Part shown: positions 43,077 to 51,313 of the stretch, one piece after another
Position numbering within the stretch: position 1 is the first letter of the stretch
How the letters are laid out: each line of letters starts with the position of its first letter
Assembly (NCBI GenBank): GCA_902577945.1
Contig: CACHBB010000001.1
Location: forward strand, 1-64,000
Origin: an uncultured Alphaproteobacteria bacterium
Lineage (GTDB): Bacteria > Pseudomonadota > Alphaproteobacteria > HIMB59 > GCA-002718135
Reading direction: 5' to 3'
DNA: 64,000 nucleotides
Notes under the pieces: generated by a model
What the model was told of the DNA's origin: nothing
Database searches by the model: none
The model's input: only the letters and a program-made list of their open reading frames with translations
Made by a program: the position numbers and the translations under genes

Positions 43077-45053
43077 ATGAACTATGAACCAGATAAAAAA
43101 ATAGCTGAAGAATTATTAAGTTACTTCAATTTAAAAAGATATTCTGAACTAATAAATAAAATTACAATTATACAACTGAAATTTCCACAATCTGTTTTTT
43201 TATTAAATATTTTAGGAAGTACATATTTTGAGTTAGGGAATAATGAAAAAGCAATTAAATCCTTTGAAAAAATAATTAAAATTAACCCTAGCTTTGCAGA
43301 TGCATATTATAATTTGGGAATTATTTATAAAGTTACTGGTAACACAGATAAATCATTCGATTGTTATATTAAATGTATTAATTTAAATCCTAAAAAATTT
43401 GAAGCTTATAATAATTTGGGTAATATTTACAGAGATAGAAATAATTTAGAAAAAGCAATTGAATATTATTTTGATTCTTTAAAAATTAATCCAAAATATT
43501 CTGTAGCACTACAAAACTTTGGTGTTTGCTTGCAGAATTATAAATTTAATAAAAGATCAGAGCTGATTGATAATCATATTGTAACTTTACTAGAGAGTAA
43601 TAAAATATTAAGACCTGTAGATGTTGTTCATAATTTAATAGACTATCTTTACTTAGATCCAAATTTTAAATTGATAATTGATGACAAAAAAGATTTAAAA
43701 AATAATAGGAATTTAGATCAAATCATTAAAAAAATTTTAGATTTTAAAATTTTAATTACTTTATTAAAAATTACCCCTATTACTAATATCAAAATTGAAT
43801 TTTTTTTAAGAAATTTGAGATACAAAATTTTAATAAATTTATTTGAAATTAAAAATAAAAAAGATGCATTAATACTTATGAAAACTATGGCAACGCAGTG
43901 CTTTATAAATGAATATATATACCCTGTGAAAATAGAAGAAAAAGAATTATTAAAAAGTATTGAAAATAAATTGCTTACTTATTTAGAAACTAATAAAAAG
44001 AATGACATTGAGCTAATTATTGCTTGTCTAGCAGCATACAAAACTCTAGGTTTATATAAATGGTCTGACCGAATAATTAATTTAGAGGAAATTAGTGAAT
44101 TAGTGACACAGCAGATTACTGAACCAAACAAAGAAAGAATATTAAAAAAACAATTAATATCTAAAAATATTAATAACTCTATTTCCTTAAATGTAATGAA
44201 ACAATATGAAAAAAATCCTTACCCTAGATGGAGCAAAATAGCATTAAATAGGCAGCAGAAAAATATAATTGAATTTTTTCAAAATCTTAATTTAAAATTT
44301 GAAAAAGCAAAACTAAAAGAATTGAAAAATATAAATGTGCTCGTAGCCGGTTGTGGAACAGGTCAACATGCGCTAACAACAGCTAGGAAATATGAAAATT
44401 CATTTATTACTGCATTAGATTTAAGTCTCAGTAGTTTAAGTTACGCAAAAAGAAAAGCAGATGAATTACAAATTAATAATATTGAGTTTATTCAAATGGA
44501 CATATTAGATATACAAAAACTTAATAAAACATTTGATATTATTGAAAGTGTAGGTGTACTTCATCATATGGAAAACCCCTTATTAGGATGGGAAAATTTA
44601 TATAAAGTATTAAACCAAGATGGATTAATGATGATTGGGCTTTATAGTGAAATTGCTAGAAAACATATAAAAAAAATTAGAGATAAAATTAAGGTTAATT
44701 ATTTAAATTTGACAGATGAAGATATAAAAAATTTAAGAGATGAAATTATTAAATCAAAAAATAAAGACAAAAAAATATTAACCTATAGTTCAGACTTTTA
44801 CTCACTAAGTACAATTAGAGATTTGTTATTACATGTTAAAGAGCATACATTTAATATTAATCAAATAAAAAATATATTAAAAAAATTGAATTTACAGTTT
44901 TGCGGCTTTGAAGATAGAGAATTAATTAATTTGTTTAATAAATACTATAATGGGAAAGAAGATATATATAACTTGGAAATTTGGAATGATTTTGAATTAA
45001 AAAATCCCAGAATTTTTGCAAATATGTACCAGTTTTGGTGTCAAAAAACTTAA
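43077..45053 (+). CDS. TPR-repeat protein fused to a SAM-dependent methyltransferase
   Basis: A 658-residue protein. Three tetratricopeptide repeats (about 38-155) show the usual A/Y/G pattern, for example LGNNEKAIKSFEKIIKINP and NLEKAIEYYFDSLKINP. A middle helical stretch (160-400) is unassigned. A class I methyltransferase follows: NVLVAGCGTGQHA (motif I, about 420), ITALDLSLSSLSYAK, FIQMDILDI and SVGVLHHMENP. The tail (520-658) is helical. Fusions of this kind are seen in marine bacteria; the methyl acceptor is unknown. It starts seven bases after yejF but begins a region of surface-glycan genes. Confidence 0.8.
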   Translation: MNYEPDKKIAEELLSYFNLKRYSELINKITIIQLKFPQSVFLLNILGSTYFELGNNEKAIKSFEKIIKINPSFADAYYNLGIIYKVTGNTDKSFDCYIKCINLNPKKFEAYNNLGNIYRDRNNLEKAIEYYFDSLKINPKYSVALQNFGVCLQNYKFNKRSELIDNHIVTLLESNKILRPVDVVHNLIDYLYLDPNFKLIIDDKKDLKNNRNLDQIIKKILDFKILITLLKITPITNIKIEFFLRNLRYKILINLFEIKNKKDALILMKTMATQCFINEYIYPVKIEEKELLKSIENKLLTYLETNKKNDIELIIACLAAYKTLGLYKWSDRIINLEEISELVTQQITEPNKERILKKQLISKNINNSISLNVMKQYEKNPYPRWSKIALNRQQKNIIEFFQNLNLKFEKAKLKELKNINVLVAGCGTGQHALTTARKYENSFITALDLSLSSLSYAKRKADELQINNIEFIQMDILDIQKLNKTFDIIESVGVLHHMENPLLGWENLYKVLNQDGLMMIGLYSEIARKHIKKIRDKIKVNYLNLTDEDIKNLRDEIIKSKNKDKKILTYSSDFYSLSTIRDLLLHVKEHTFNINQIKNILKKLNLQFCGFEDRELINLFNKYYNGKEDIYNLEIWNDFELKNPRIFANMYQFWCQKT

Positions 45054-45059
45054 ATTAAA

Positions 45060-45130
45060 TGTTGGAGATAAAGGGATTCGAACCCTCGAAAGTATTGCTA
45101 CTTTACACGCTTTCCAAGCGTGCTGATTAG
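45060..45130 (-). pseudogene. Degenerate 3' half of a tRNA-Ser(GGA)
   Basis: On the minus strand this matches the intact tRNA-Ser at 46024-46113 from the end of the D arm through the anticodon arm (loop TTGGAAA), variable arm, T arm and acceptor 3' strand, with about nine differences. The D arm 5' half and the 5' acceptor strand are missing; the sequence diverges abruptly before TAATCAGCACGC. The 3' end reads ACA rather than CCA. The variable arm still pairs (AAAGT with ACTTT, against GTAGT with ACTAC in the intact gene), so this is an old, separately evolved copy. It looks like an attachment-site remnant. Confidence 0.8.
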
Positions 45131-45193
45131 AAAAGAGTTAAGAAATTACAAAGAGTTTTTTACAATTAAATATTAATTTTTGATGTAAATAGT

Positions 45194-45223
45194 TTGTCAT
45201 ATATGTGTCTAACATTGTATATA
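45194..45223 (+). promoter_or_regulatory. Candidate promoter of the cassette gene
   Basis: TTGTCA (45194-45199), 18-base spacer, TATATA (45218-45223), followed 36 bases later by the ATG at 45260. This gives the exported-protein gene its own promoter, independent of the TPR-methyltransferase gene upstream. Confidence 0.4.
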
Positions 45224-45259
45224 GTATTCAGATGAAATTTCTTATAGGTATTTTTAGTA

Positions 45260-45943
45260 ATGAAAATATTTGTTAAAAATCTTATTCTTGTTTTTATATT
45301 TTTCCTATCTAATCAAAACATAGCTTATGGAGAGAAATATCTAGAGGTTTTAAAATTATATGATTTATATTCTCAAGAAATTTTAGATATTGACCAACTA
45401 AATTCCAGCTTTGAGAAAATGAATCTAAATAGTGAAAATATAAAAAATTTAATTTCTCTAAGAAAAAGTGATATTGTTTCAGAAGATGATTTTATAAATG
45501 GTATAAAGAAAATTTTGGAAGAAGTTTCTAGTTTAGAAAATGAATTAAAAGAAAATAAAAAGGATAATATTGAAGTAGATACAACTAAATATGAGTTTCA
45601 AGTTGGAATTACAAATATACATGCCGCTGTAGTTTCTGATTTCAATTACGGAGATATATGGAACCATAAATTTGAAATTATTGATAATGAAATTTCTAAA
45701 ATTTCTTTTAAAAATTCTAAAAATATTGATTTATTAAAATTTTCAAAACCAAAAATAAAATTTTTGAAGGATAATAACTTTTCTATTCGTTCTAGTGTCA
45801 TCTATTTACCAGAACCGTCTGTAAGTGTTAGGTATGATTTTAAAGGAAAATTTATAGATAGCAATGTTGAAGGTGAGGTCATAATAACTTACACTGGACA
45901 TGAAGAGGCGGGATTAGTTTTATTAAAAGCAAAAACAAATTAA
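45260..45943 (+). CDS. Exported protein of unknown function in a tRNA-Ser-flanked cassette
   Basis: A 227-residue protein with a good signal peptide (KIFVKNLILVFIFFLSNQNIAYG, cut near 24). Residues 25-105 are helical and charged and look like a coiled coil (SLENELKENKKDNIE). The rest (110-227) appears as beta strands, with HAAVVSDFNYGDIWNHKFEI and SVRYDFKGKFIDSNVEGEVI, perhaps one sandwich domain. No cysteines and no catalytic motif are visible, and I do not recognise the family. It lies alone between a tRNA-Ser fragment and an intact tRNA-Ser, on the opposite strand to both. Confidence 0.7.
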   Translation: MKIFVKNLILVFIFFLSNQNIAYGEKYLEVLKLYDLYSQEILDIDQLNSSFEKMNLNSENIKNLISLRKSDIVSEDDFINGIKKILEEVSSLENELKENKKDNIEVDTTKYEFQVGITNIHAAVVSDFNYGDIWNHKFEIIDNEISKISFKNSKNIDLLKFSKPKIKFLKDNNFSIRSSVIYLPEPSVSVRYDFKGKFIDSNVEGEVIITYTGHEEAGLVLLKAKTN

Positions 45944-46023
45944 GTTTTTGACTTGAATTAAGTGTGTCGTATGTTTGTCAAAATACAGTTTTTTCGAATA
46001 AACTTAATTACGCCTAAATTAAA

Positions 46024-46113
46024 TGGCGGAGAGAGAGGGATTCGAACCCTCGGTAGTATTGCTACTACACACGCTTTCCAAGCGTGCTGATTAAACCGCT
46101 CTCACATCTCTCC
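46024..46113 (-). tRNA. tRNA-Ser (anticodon GGA)
   Basis: The minus strand folds as a complete 90-base class II tRNA: acceptor GGAGAGA paired with TCTCTCC, discriminator G, encoded CCA (46026-46024), a D arm TGA/TCA, anticodon stem CACGC/GCGTG with loop TTGGAAA (GGA), a long variable arm with GTAGT/ACTAC, and T arm GAGGG/CCCTC with TTCGAAT. It reads UCC and UCU. A TATAAT-like -10 lies upstream at 46133-46128, overlapping the 3' end of the next gene. Confidence 0.97.
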
Positions 46114-46128
46114 TTTTTTAATTAAGTA

Positions 46129-47394
46129 TTATATTAAATATTTATTATGAAAAGTATGATAAAAATAACTATCACTATTTTTGTGGCTATTATTTGAGTT
46201 ATTATTTATTTTTCCATTTTTAAATCTTTTAATATAAATGTATGCTACATATAAGATAATCTGATCTATATGCCATCTGATTTTTTTATTATTTATTAAG
46301 TAGCTAACATAGTTGGTATAGAATTTTAAAAAAATTTTTGAATTGTTAGTATTGATAAATAAAGATTGATTAGCTGTAATAGACGTTTGGAAGTATCTAA
46401 GCTCTTCCTTTATGTGTAAGGTCATATCGAAATTTTTATTCATTTCTAAATATTGATTTAAATCTTTGCAAATAATACTATCAGCATCAAAAATAAACAC
46501 TGGTTCGTTATATTTTTTCATTAATTCATCTACTAAAAGATATCTCCTAGCTGTGTAGTAAGATTTTGTTTCAATATTATCAAAATTAAATGATTTACTA
46601 TTTTCAAAGATTAATGAAAAATTTGTAATATTCAAATGTTCTATTTCAGAGCAAATTTTTTTTATTTCTTGTTCGCTAGCATCGTGGATCAAAATAGAGA
46701 TTAAATAACTTTTAGAATTTTTCTTCAAAGAATTTAAGAATCTTAATATTTCATTATTAAATATTTCATAGGTTCCAGAAACAACTACTATATAATTATA
46801 TAAAGATTCTATTTTATTTTTTTGATAAACTATTTCATGTTTAATTGGTGAATTATTATCTAGAATAAAATCAAAATTTTTCTTATCGATAAAAAAATAG
46901 TCTAAATTTTTATAATAATCTCTTCTATTTAATTTTAAATCACCTAAAATCTTTTCAGCTGCTTCAAATTGATCTGTTTCCAATAAATGGTGAAAATATT
47001 CAAACTGAATAAATAATATTTTTTTAATACCTGATTCTAGTGCTTCATAAAATATTTTAAATTCATGATTTTTTTTAAATTCTCTTAATAATTTTAAATT
47101 AAGATAATATAATTCATTTGTTAGTGGTGTTTTTTTATCTTTATTTAAACCAAATTTAATTAAGGAATCAATTAATTTGAATTTTAATTTCTTATTTTGT
47201 AAAAAATTTTTTTTTGTTGAAATAAAAGCAATATCTATCAAATTAGGTATCACTCTTAAATCATTAAATTTTCTATAAATAGATTTATAAAGCTGATATG
47301 ATTCTATAAATTTCTGTGCTTTGTAAAAATCTTTTGCTTTAATAACAATCGATTGTATTTCTTGAATATTTTGATTTTCATTTGTTAAAGTCAT
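46129..47394 (-). CDS. Putative glycosyltransferase with helical (TPR-like) N-terminus
   Basis: A 421-residue protein. Residues 1-190 are predicted helical hairpins resembling degenerate TPRs (FYKAQKFIESYQLYKSIYRKF). The second half looks like a GT-A domain: YNYIVVVSGTYEI near 200, and a DxD-type metal motif in VFIFDADSIICKDL near 302, followed by FDMTLHIKEELRYF, TANQSLFIN and WHIDQIILY near 382. That pattern resembles GT8 or nucleotide-diphospho-sugar transferases, with donor and acceptor unknown. It has no signal peptide, so it is probably cytosolic. It is the last gene after UbiA on the minus strand. Confidence 0.6.
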   Translation of the reverse strand: MTLTNENQNIQEIQSIVIKAKDFYKAQKFIESYQLYKSIYRKFNDLRVIPNLIDIAFISTKKNFLQNKKLKFKLIDSLIKFGLNKDKKTPLTNELYYLNLKLLREFKKNHEFKIFYEALESGIKKILFIQFEYFHHLLETDQFEAAEKILGDLKLNRRDYYKNLDYFFIDKKNFDFILDNNSPIKHEIVYQKNKIESLYNYIVVVSGTYEIFNNEILRFLNSLKKNSKSYLISILIHDASEQEIKKICSEIEHLNITNFSLIFENSKSFNFDNIETKSYYTARRYLLVDELMKKYNEPVFIFDADSIICKDLNQYLEMNKNFDMTLHIKEELRYFQTSITANQSLFINTNNSKIFLKFYTNYVSYLINNKKIRWHIDQIILYVAYIYIKRFKNGKINNNSNNSHKNSDSYFYHTFHNKYLI

Positions 47395-47419
47395 CTCTTG
47401 TTAATATTATTTTATAGTT

Positions 47420-48274
47420 TTAAATATAAATTAAAATAGTAATTAATATAAATAAAGTTGCAAAAATATTAATTATTAAAAAGTAATTCTGTAAGATTAA
47501 TGAAATTGGATTTTCGCCATCCGTTGACCTTATTGCAATCAAATAATATCGATAGATAAACATAAAAATAAATGGAAAGGTTAAAATTAAAAAAAATGAT
47601 GTACTGTAAGTATAAATAAAAACAAGTATAAAAAAAGTAATTATCATTAGTATTGTTATATTTTTAAGAGTAGTAATATTATAGAAATTTAAAACAGATC
47701 TTGTTTGTATAAATTCATTATCCTTCAATAAATTAAGCTCGCCTATTCTCTTTAGTAAGATAAAAAAAATAGATATTATCAATGTTGTAAGTAACATTAA
47801 GTTTGTACTTTCAACATTTATCACTAATGATCCTGTATCTATCCTAATTAAATATAGTGATGATAAAATAAGTAATTCTAGGAATGGTATTTTTTTAAAA
47901 AATAAAATATATGTGCAAGATGTCACTAGATATATTAAAATATGAATAAATATTGTTTTTTGGAATATTAAAAATATTAATCCAACAAATACTAAGGATA
48001 TTAAAATATAAATAGACTCTTTAATTGATATCTTATTTGAAGCTAAAGGACGGGATTTTTTAATTGGGTGTTTTTTATCATTGTTCAAATCAATTATATC
48101 ATTAAGTATATAAACAATTGAAGATGTAATAGAAAATATTATAAAACTTATTATTAAATCAAAATAGTTATTTAATTCTAAAAACTTTACAGAAAAAATA
48201 ATGGGAAAAAATATAATTAAATTTTTAAACCAATCTTTAATTCTTAACAATTGTAGTATATTTGTATACTTCAT
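47420..48274 (-). CDS. UbiA-family prenyltransferase, decaprenyl-phosphate phosphoribosyltransferase-like
   Basis: A 284-residue integral membrane protein with about nine helices. The first Asp-rich motif is NDIIDLNND (N58, D59, D62, D66), followed by KKHPIKKSRPLAS. The second conserved loop is KRIGELNLL, with the RSVLNFY pattern seen in DPPR synthases (Rv3806c/DprE pathway) rather than in UbiA or COX10 proper. Such enzymes join polyprenyl phosphate and PRPP to make a lipid-linked ribose/arabinose donor. No dprE1/dprE2 lies in the window. Only three bases separate its ATG from that of the divergent membrane-protein gene. Confidence 0.8.
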   Translation of the reverse strand: MKYTNILQLLRIKDWFKNLIIFFPIIFSVKFLELNNYFDLIISFIIFSITSSIVYILNDIIDLNNDKKHPIKKSRPLASNKISIKESIYILISLVFVGLIFLIFQKTIFIHILIYLVTSCTYILFFKKIPFLELLILSSLYLIRIDTGSLVINVESTNLMLLTTLIISIFFILLKRIGELNLLKDNEFIQTRSVLNFYNITTLKNITILMIITFFILVFIYTYSTSFFLILTFPFIFMFIYRYYLIAIRSTDGENPISLILQNYFLIINIFATLFILITILIYI

Positions 48275-48277
48275 TAT

Positions 48278-50230
48278 ATGATTTTTAGTTTTACATTAAA
48301 ATCAATATTTTTAATATTTTTAATTATAATTTTAAAACCGCCGTTAAATAATTATATTGATCTAATATTCTTTTCACTGGGTATATTTGTAGTTTTTTGT
48401 TTTGAAACAAAAATTAAAAAAAAAATAAACAATTATTTAATTACGTTTATTTTTTTTGTAATTTTAATATTAAATTTCTTTACAAATACAAATAGTATTA
48501 AAGAAATTCATTCAACTTTTTTTTCAGATAAAGATATTGAAACAATTTCCAAAATTTTACCTAAAAATATAATAAATAAAATATTGATTGATTATGAAAA
48601 ATTTAATCTTTCAAGGGCATTAGAATCACATGATGGAAGTGAATTTCAATCTGAAGAAAACTTTAAGAATTTTTCATTTATTGAGATACCTAATAAATTT
48701 TCAGCTGATAATTTTTTTTATGATAAAGCTTATACAAGATCTATCAATAATATTAACTTTTCTAATAGAGAAGAATTAAGGATAAGCCAAATTAATAATT
48801 TAAAATATAATTTAGTTTTTGATAAAGAATTTAGAAGAGAAATACCTTATTTTGTCATATTTGATATTCCAAAAAAATATAAAAATTCAAAAATATGTGG
48901 TTATGGAAATATTTTTTATAGTTATAATTTTAAAGATATAAATGAGTTGCAAGACACAACTTTCAAAATAAAAAAGAATAATTGTTTAGTTTTTGATAAT
49001 GATAAGGACCTAAAAATTTTAGGGTATTCAATAAATAAAGATAAAGATCTTTCAATAAAGTTAAATAAAAATTTTATAAATATTTTATTAGATACCCTTA
49101 AATATTACTTAGCTTCTTTAATTATATTAATTTTCATATTTAATTTTTTTAGCCTTAAGAGATTTAGCAACAAAGAAATAATCATCATAACAACATCAGT
49201 TTTATCATCTATTCTTTTTATCCTACTTAAGGATCATAATATGATCTTTGGACTTAGATATTTTAGAGGTGGAGCAGATGGTCTTGTATATGAAAATCAT
49301 GCAGTACTAATGCTACATTATTTAAAAAACCTTGATGTTTTAGAATTTTTAAGAGGTCAGGAAAATGTTTATTATTTTATGCCTGGATTAAGATATTTTT
49401 TAGCAATAACAAAAATTATATTTGGTGATACTAGTTATGGATATTTAATTTTAAGTTTTCTCATACCAATAAGTTTATTTTATTTATTTAAAAATATAAT
49501 TTCTGAAAAAATTGCATTTTATTTGATTATTTCATTTACATTATTGCCTATTTTTGAAAACATGGGTTTTGGGCATTATAACTATATCCATCAAATAGTT
49601 AGGAATCACGCAGAAACTTTATCAATTTCTATTATTATTTTTTGTTTTGCTAAATTTACTAATCCAAATTTTGAAGATAATATTAATTATTTAAAAGTAT
49701 TTTTTTATTGTTTAATTTTGGCGATAGCTACATTTTGCCGACCTAATTTTTTCCCAGCAACGTCAATTCTCTTTATATATTTATTTTTTATCTCTGTAAA
49801 AAGAAGTTATATGTTGTCTGTGAGTGCGGTATTGGGATTTTCTTTGGTGTTTGTTTCACTATTTCATAATTATTATTTTGGTAATGATATTTCATTATTT
49901 ACAAAGTCAGATATTCATTTTGTATTTAACGATGCATTTGCTAATTTAAATTTACAAAAAATAGAGAACAATTTTGTTATAAATCAATTTATAAAATGGA
50001 ATCCAATTTATAATATTCATAGAATATTTATATTGATTTTTATCATTTATTGTTTTTTTAGATTTGAAAAAAATAATATAAATATTCTTTTATTTTCATC
50101 AGCTATTAGTCAACATATCGTTTTACTGTTAACGCACCCTGATAGCAGATATGCTTATCTAGCGTGGTTGCTAACATTTATTTTGTTTGTTAACTATTTA
50201 TTTAATTTTTATTTAAAAAAATTAAAATAA
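48278..50230 (+). CDS. Large polytopic membrane protein, possibly a GT-C-type glycosyltransferase
   Basis: A 650-residue protein. Two membrane helices near 5-65 are followed by a soluble, probably periplasmic, domain (about 70-265), then eight or more helices to the C-terminus. The sequence RYFRGGADGLVYENHAVLML (near 325), YYFMPGLRYFLA and LTHPDSRYAYLAW suggests a GT-C-like acid/aromatic loop, but I find no decisive family motif. Its divergent partner makes a polyprenyl-phosphate sugar donor of the kind GT-C enzymes use. The ORF has no downstream ATG until mid-gene, so 48278 is the only natural start. It converges on a GT4 gene with a nine-base overlap. Confidence 0.6.
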   Translation: MIFSFTLKSIFLIFLIIILKPPLNNYIDLIFFSLGIFVVFCFETKIKKKINNYLITFIFFVILILNFFTNTNSIKEIHSTFFSDKDIETISKILPKNIINKILIDYEKFNLSRALESHDGSEFQSEENFKNFSFIEIPNKFSADNFFYDKAYTRSINNINFSNREELRISQINNLKYNLVFDKEFRREIPYFVIFDIPKKYKNSKICGYGNIFYSYNFKDINELQDTTFKIKKNNCLVFDNDKDLKILGYSINKDKDLSIKLNKNFINILLDTLKYYLASLIILIFIFNFFSLKRFSNKEIIIITTSVLSSILFILLKDHNMIFGLRYFRGGADGLVYENHAVLMLHYLKNLDVLEFLRGQENVYYFMPGLRYFLAITKIIFGDTSYGYLILSFLIPISLFYLFKNIISEKIAFYLIISFTLLPIFENMGFGHYNYIHQIVRNHAETLSISIIIFCFAKFTNPNFEDNINYLKVFFYCLILAIATFCRPNFFPATSILFIYLFFISVKRSYMLSVSAVLGFSLVFVSLFHNYYFGNDISLFTKSDIHFVFNDAFANLNLQKIENNFVINQFIKWNPIYNIHRIFILIFIIYCFFRFEKNNINILLFSSAISQHIVLLLTHPDSRYAYLAWLLTFILFVNYLFNFYLKKLK

Positions 50231-51313
50231 TTTGCGAATACTATTTTTAAATATTTTTTTATTATAATATTTGAAGAGATTATCTACAACACGTTTTTTA
50301 CTAAATTTATTTTTCTTAAATAATAAAAACTTATTTAATAAATCATCTAGATTTTTAGTTTCAAAAATATATCCATTTTTTGTTTTATTTATAATTGTTC
50401 TCACACCATTTATATCACTTGAAATTACAGGTACTCCATAACTCATTGCTTCAAGTTGAACGATACCAAATGCTTCAAATGAATTAATACTAGGCAATAT
50501 AAATAAATCTATATTTTTATAGAAATACTCTTTTTGATTATTATCTAACTTCCCAACAAATTTAATAGATTTATTACTTGAACTTAATCTTTTTAATTTA
50601 TGTATATACTTAATAAATCTTTTATCACCGATATCACCAGCAATTATTAATTCGTGGTTAATATTTTTATCTCTAAGAATATTACTAAGAGATATAAGAT
50701 AGTTTAATCCCTTCTCTTCACAGATTCTTCCTAGAAAACCTATTCTTGTTTTATCTAACGAATTATCACTAAGAACTATATTTTTGTCTTCTACATATGG
50801 TGGTATTTCAATTATTTTATTAGGTAAATACTTATTAAATTTAATATTAATAAAATAATCTTTCGATAATACTACTATGTATTTTGAACATAAAGATGCA
50901 ATAAAGCCAAAGAAAAAAAAATATAATTTAAATATTTTCAAAGGAAGTGGAAATTCAGGTAAACAATGATAATGTATAATTGTATTTTTTTTTCTAATAA
51001 ATAATACTAATGGTAATATTTCTACAAGAGGTAAGTGGATATTTATATATTTATAATTTTTATAAATTTTTATAAATTTGAGTATTAGCGATAAACTAAA
51101 ATAACCTCTAGATATTTTAAAAAGTGGCTTACATCTTATAATTTCAATATTACCGGAGGATTCAAGACTATCTAATTCACTACTATGCTTAGTTGTTAAA
51201 ACCGTTATTTTATAATCATTTTCTAATATACCAATGAATTGATTAATATAAGTTACAATTCCACTAATGTGAGGCTTATAAAAATCAGTTACTATTAATA
51301 TTTTTTGTTGCAT
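50222..51313 (-). CDS. GT4-family glycosyltransferase
   Basis: A 363-residue GT-B enzyme. The N-terminus VTDFYKPHISGIVTYINQF is the acceptor loop; the C-terminal domain shows RIGFLGRICEEKGLNYLI, KFVGKLDNNQKEYFYK, and SFEAFGIVQLEAMSYGVPVIS with the E-x7-E donor motif. It begins 29 bases inside the 3' end of the methyltransferase-like gene, so the two are coupled. It belongs to the surface-glycan block and probably works on a lipid-linked intermediate at the cytosolic face. Confidence 0.9.
   Translation of the reverse strand: MQQKILIVTDFYKPHISGIVTYINQFIGILENDYKITVLTTKHSSELDSLESSGNIEIIRCKPLFKISRGYFSLSLILKFIKIYKNYKYINIHLPLVEILPLVLFIRKKNTIIHYHCLPEFPLPLKIFKLYFFFFGFIASLCSKYIVVLSKDYFINIKFNKYLPNKIIEIPPYVEDKNIVLSDNSLDKTRIGFLGRICEEKGLNYLISLSNILRDKNINHELIIAGDIGDKRFIKYIHKLKRLSSSNKSIKFVGKLDNNQKEYFYKNIDLFILPSINSFEAFGIVQLEAMSYGVPVISSDINGVRTIINKTKNGYIFETKNLDDLLNKFLLFKKNKFSKKRVVDNLFKYYNKKIFKNSIRKLF

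Noticed and set aside
45177-45985. Loosely similar AT-rich stretches (about 45177-45216 and 45945-45985, both with TTTTTGA and two TGTC words) on each side of the cassette gene
   Set aside because: Similarity by eye is modest, needs gaps and is low complexity. It does not fit a simple duplication with the tRNA copies, so I do not call it a repeat without an alignment score.
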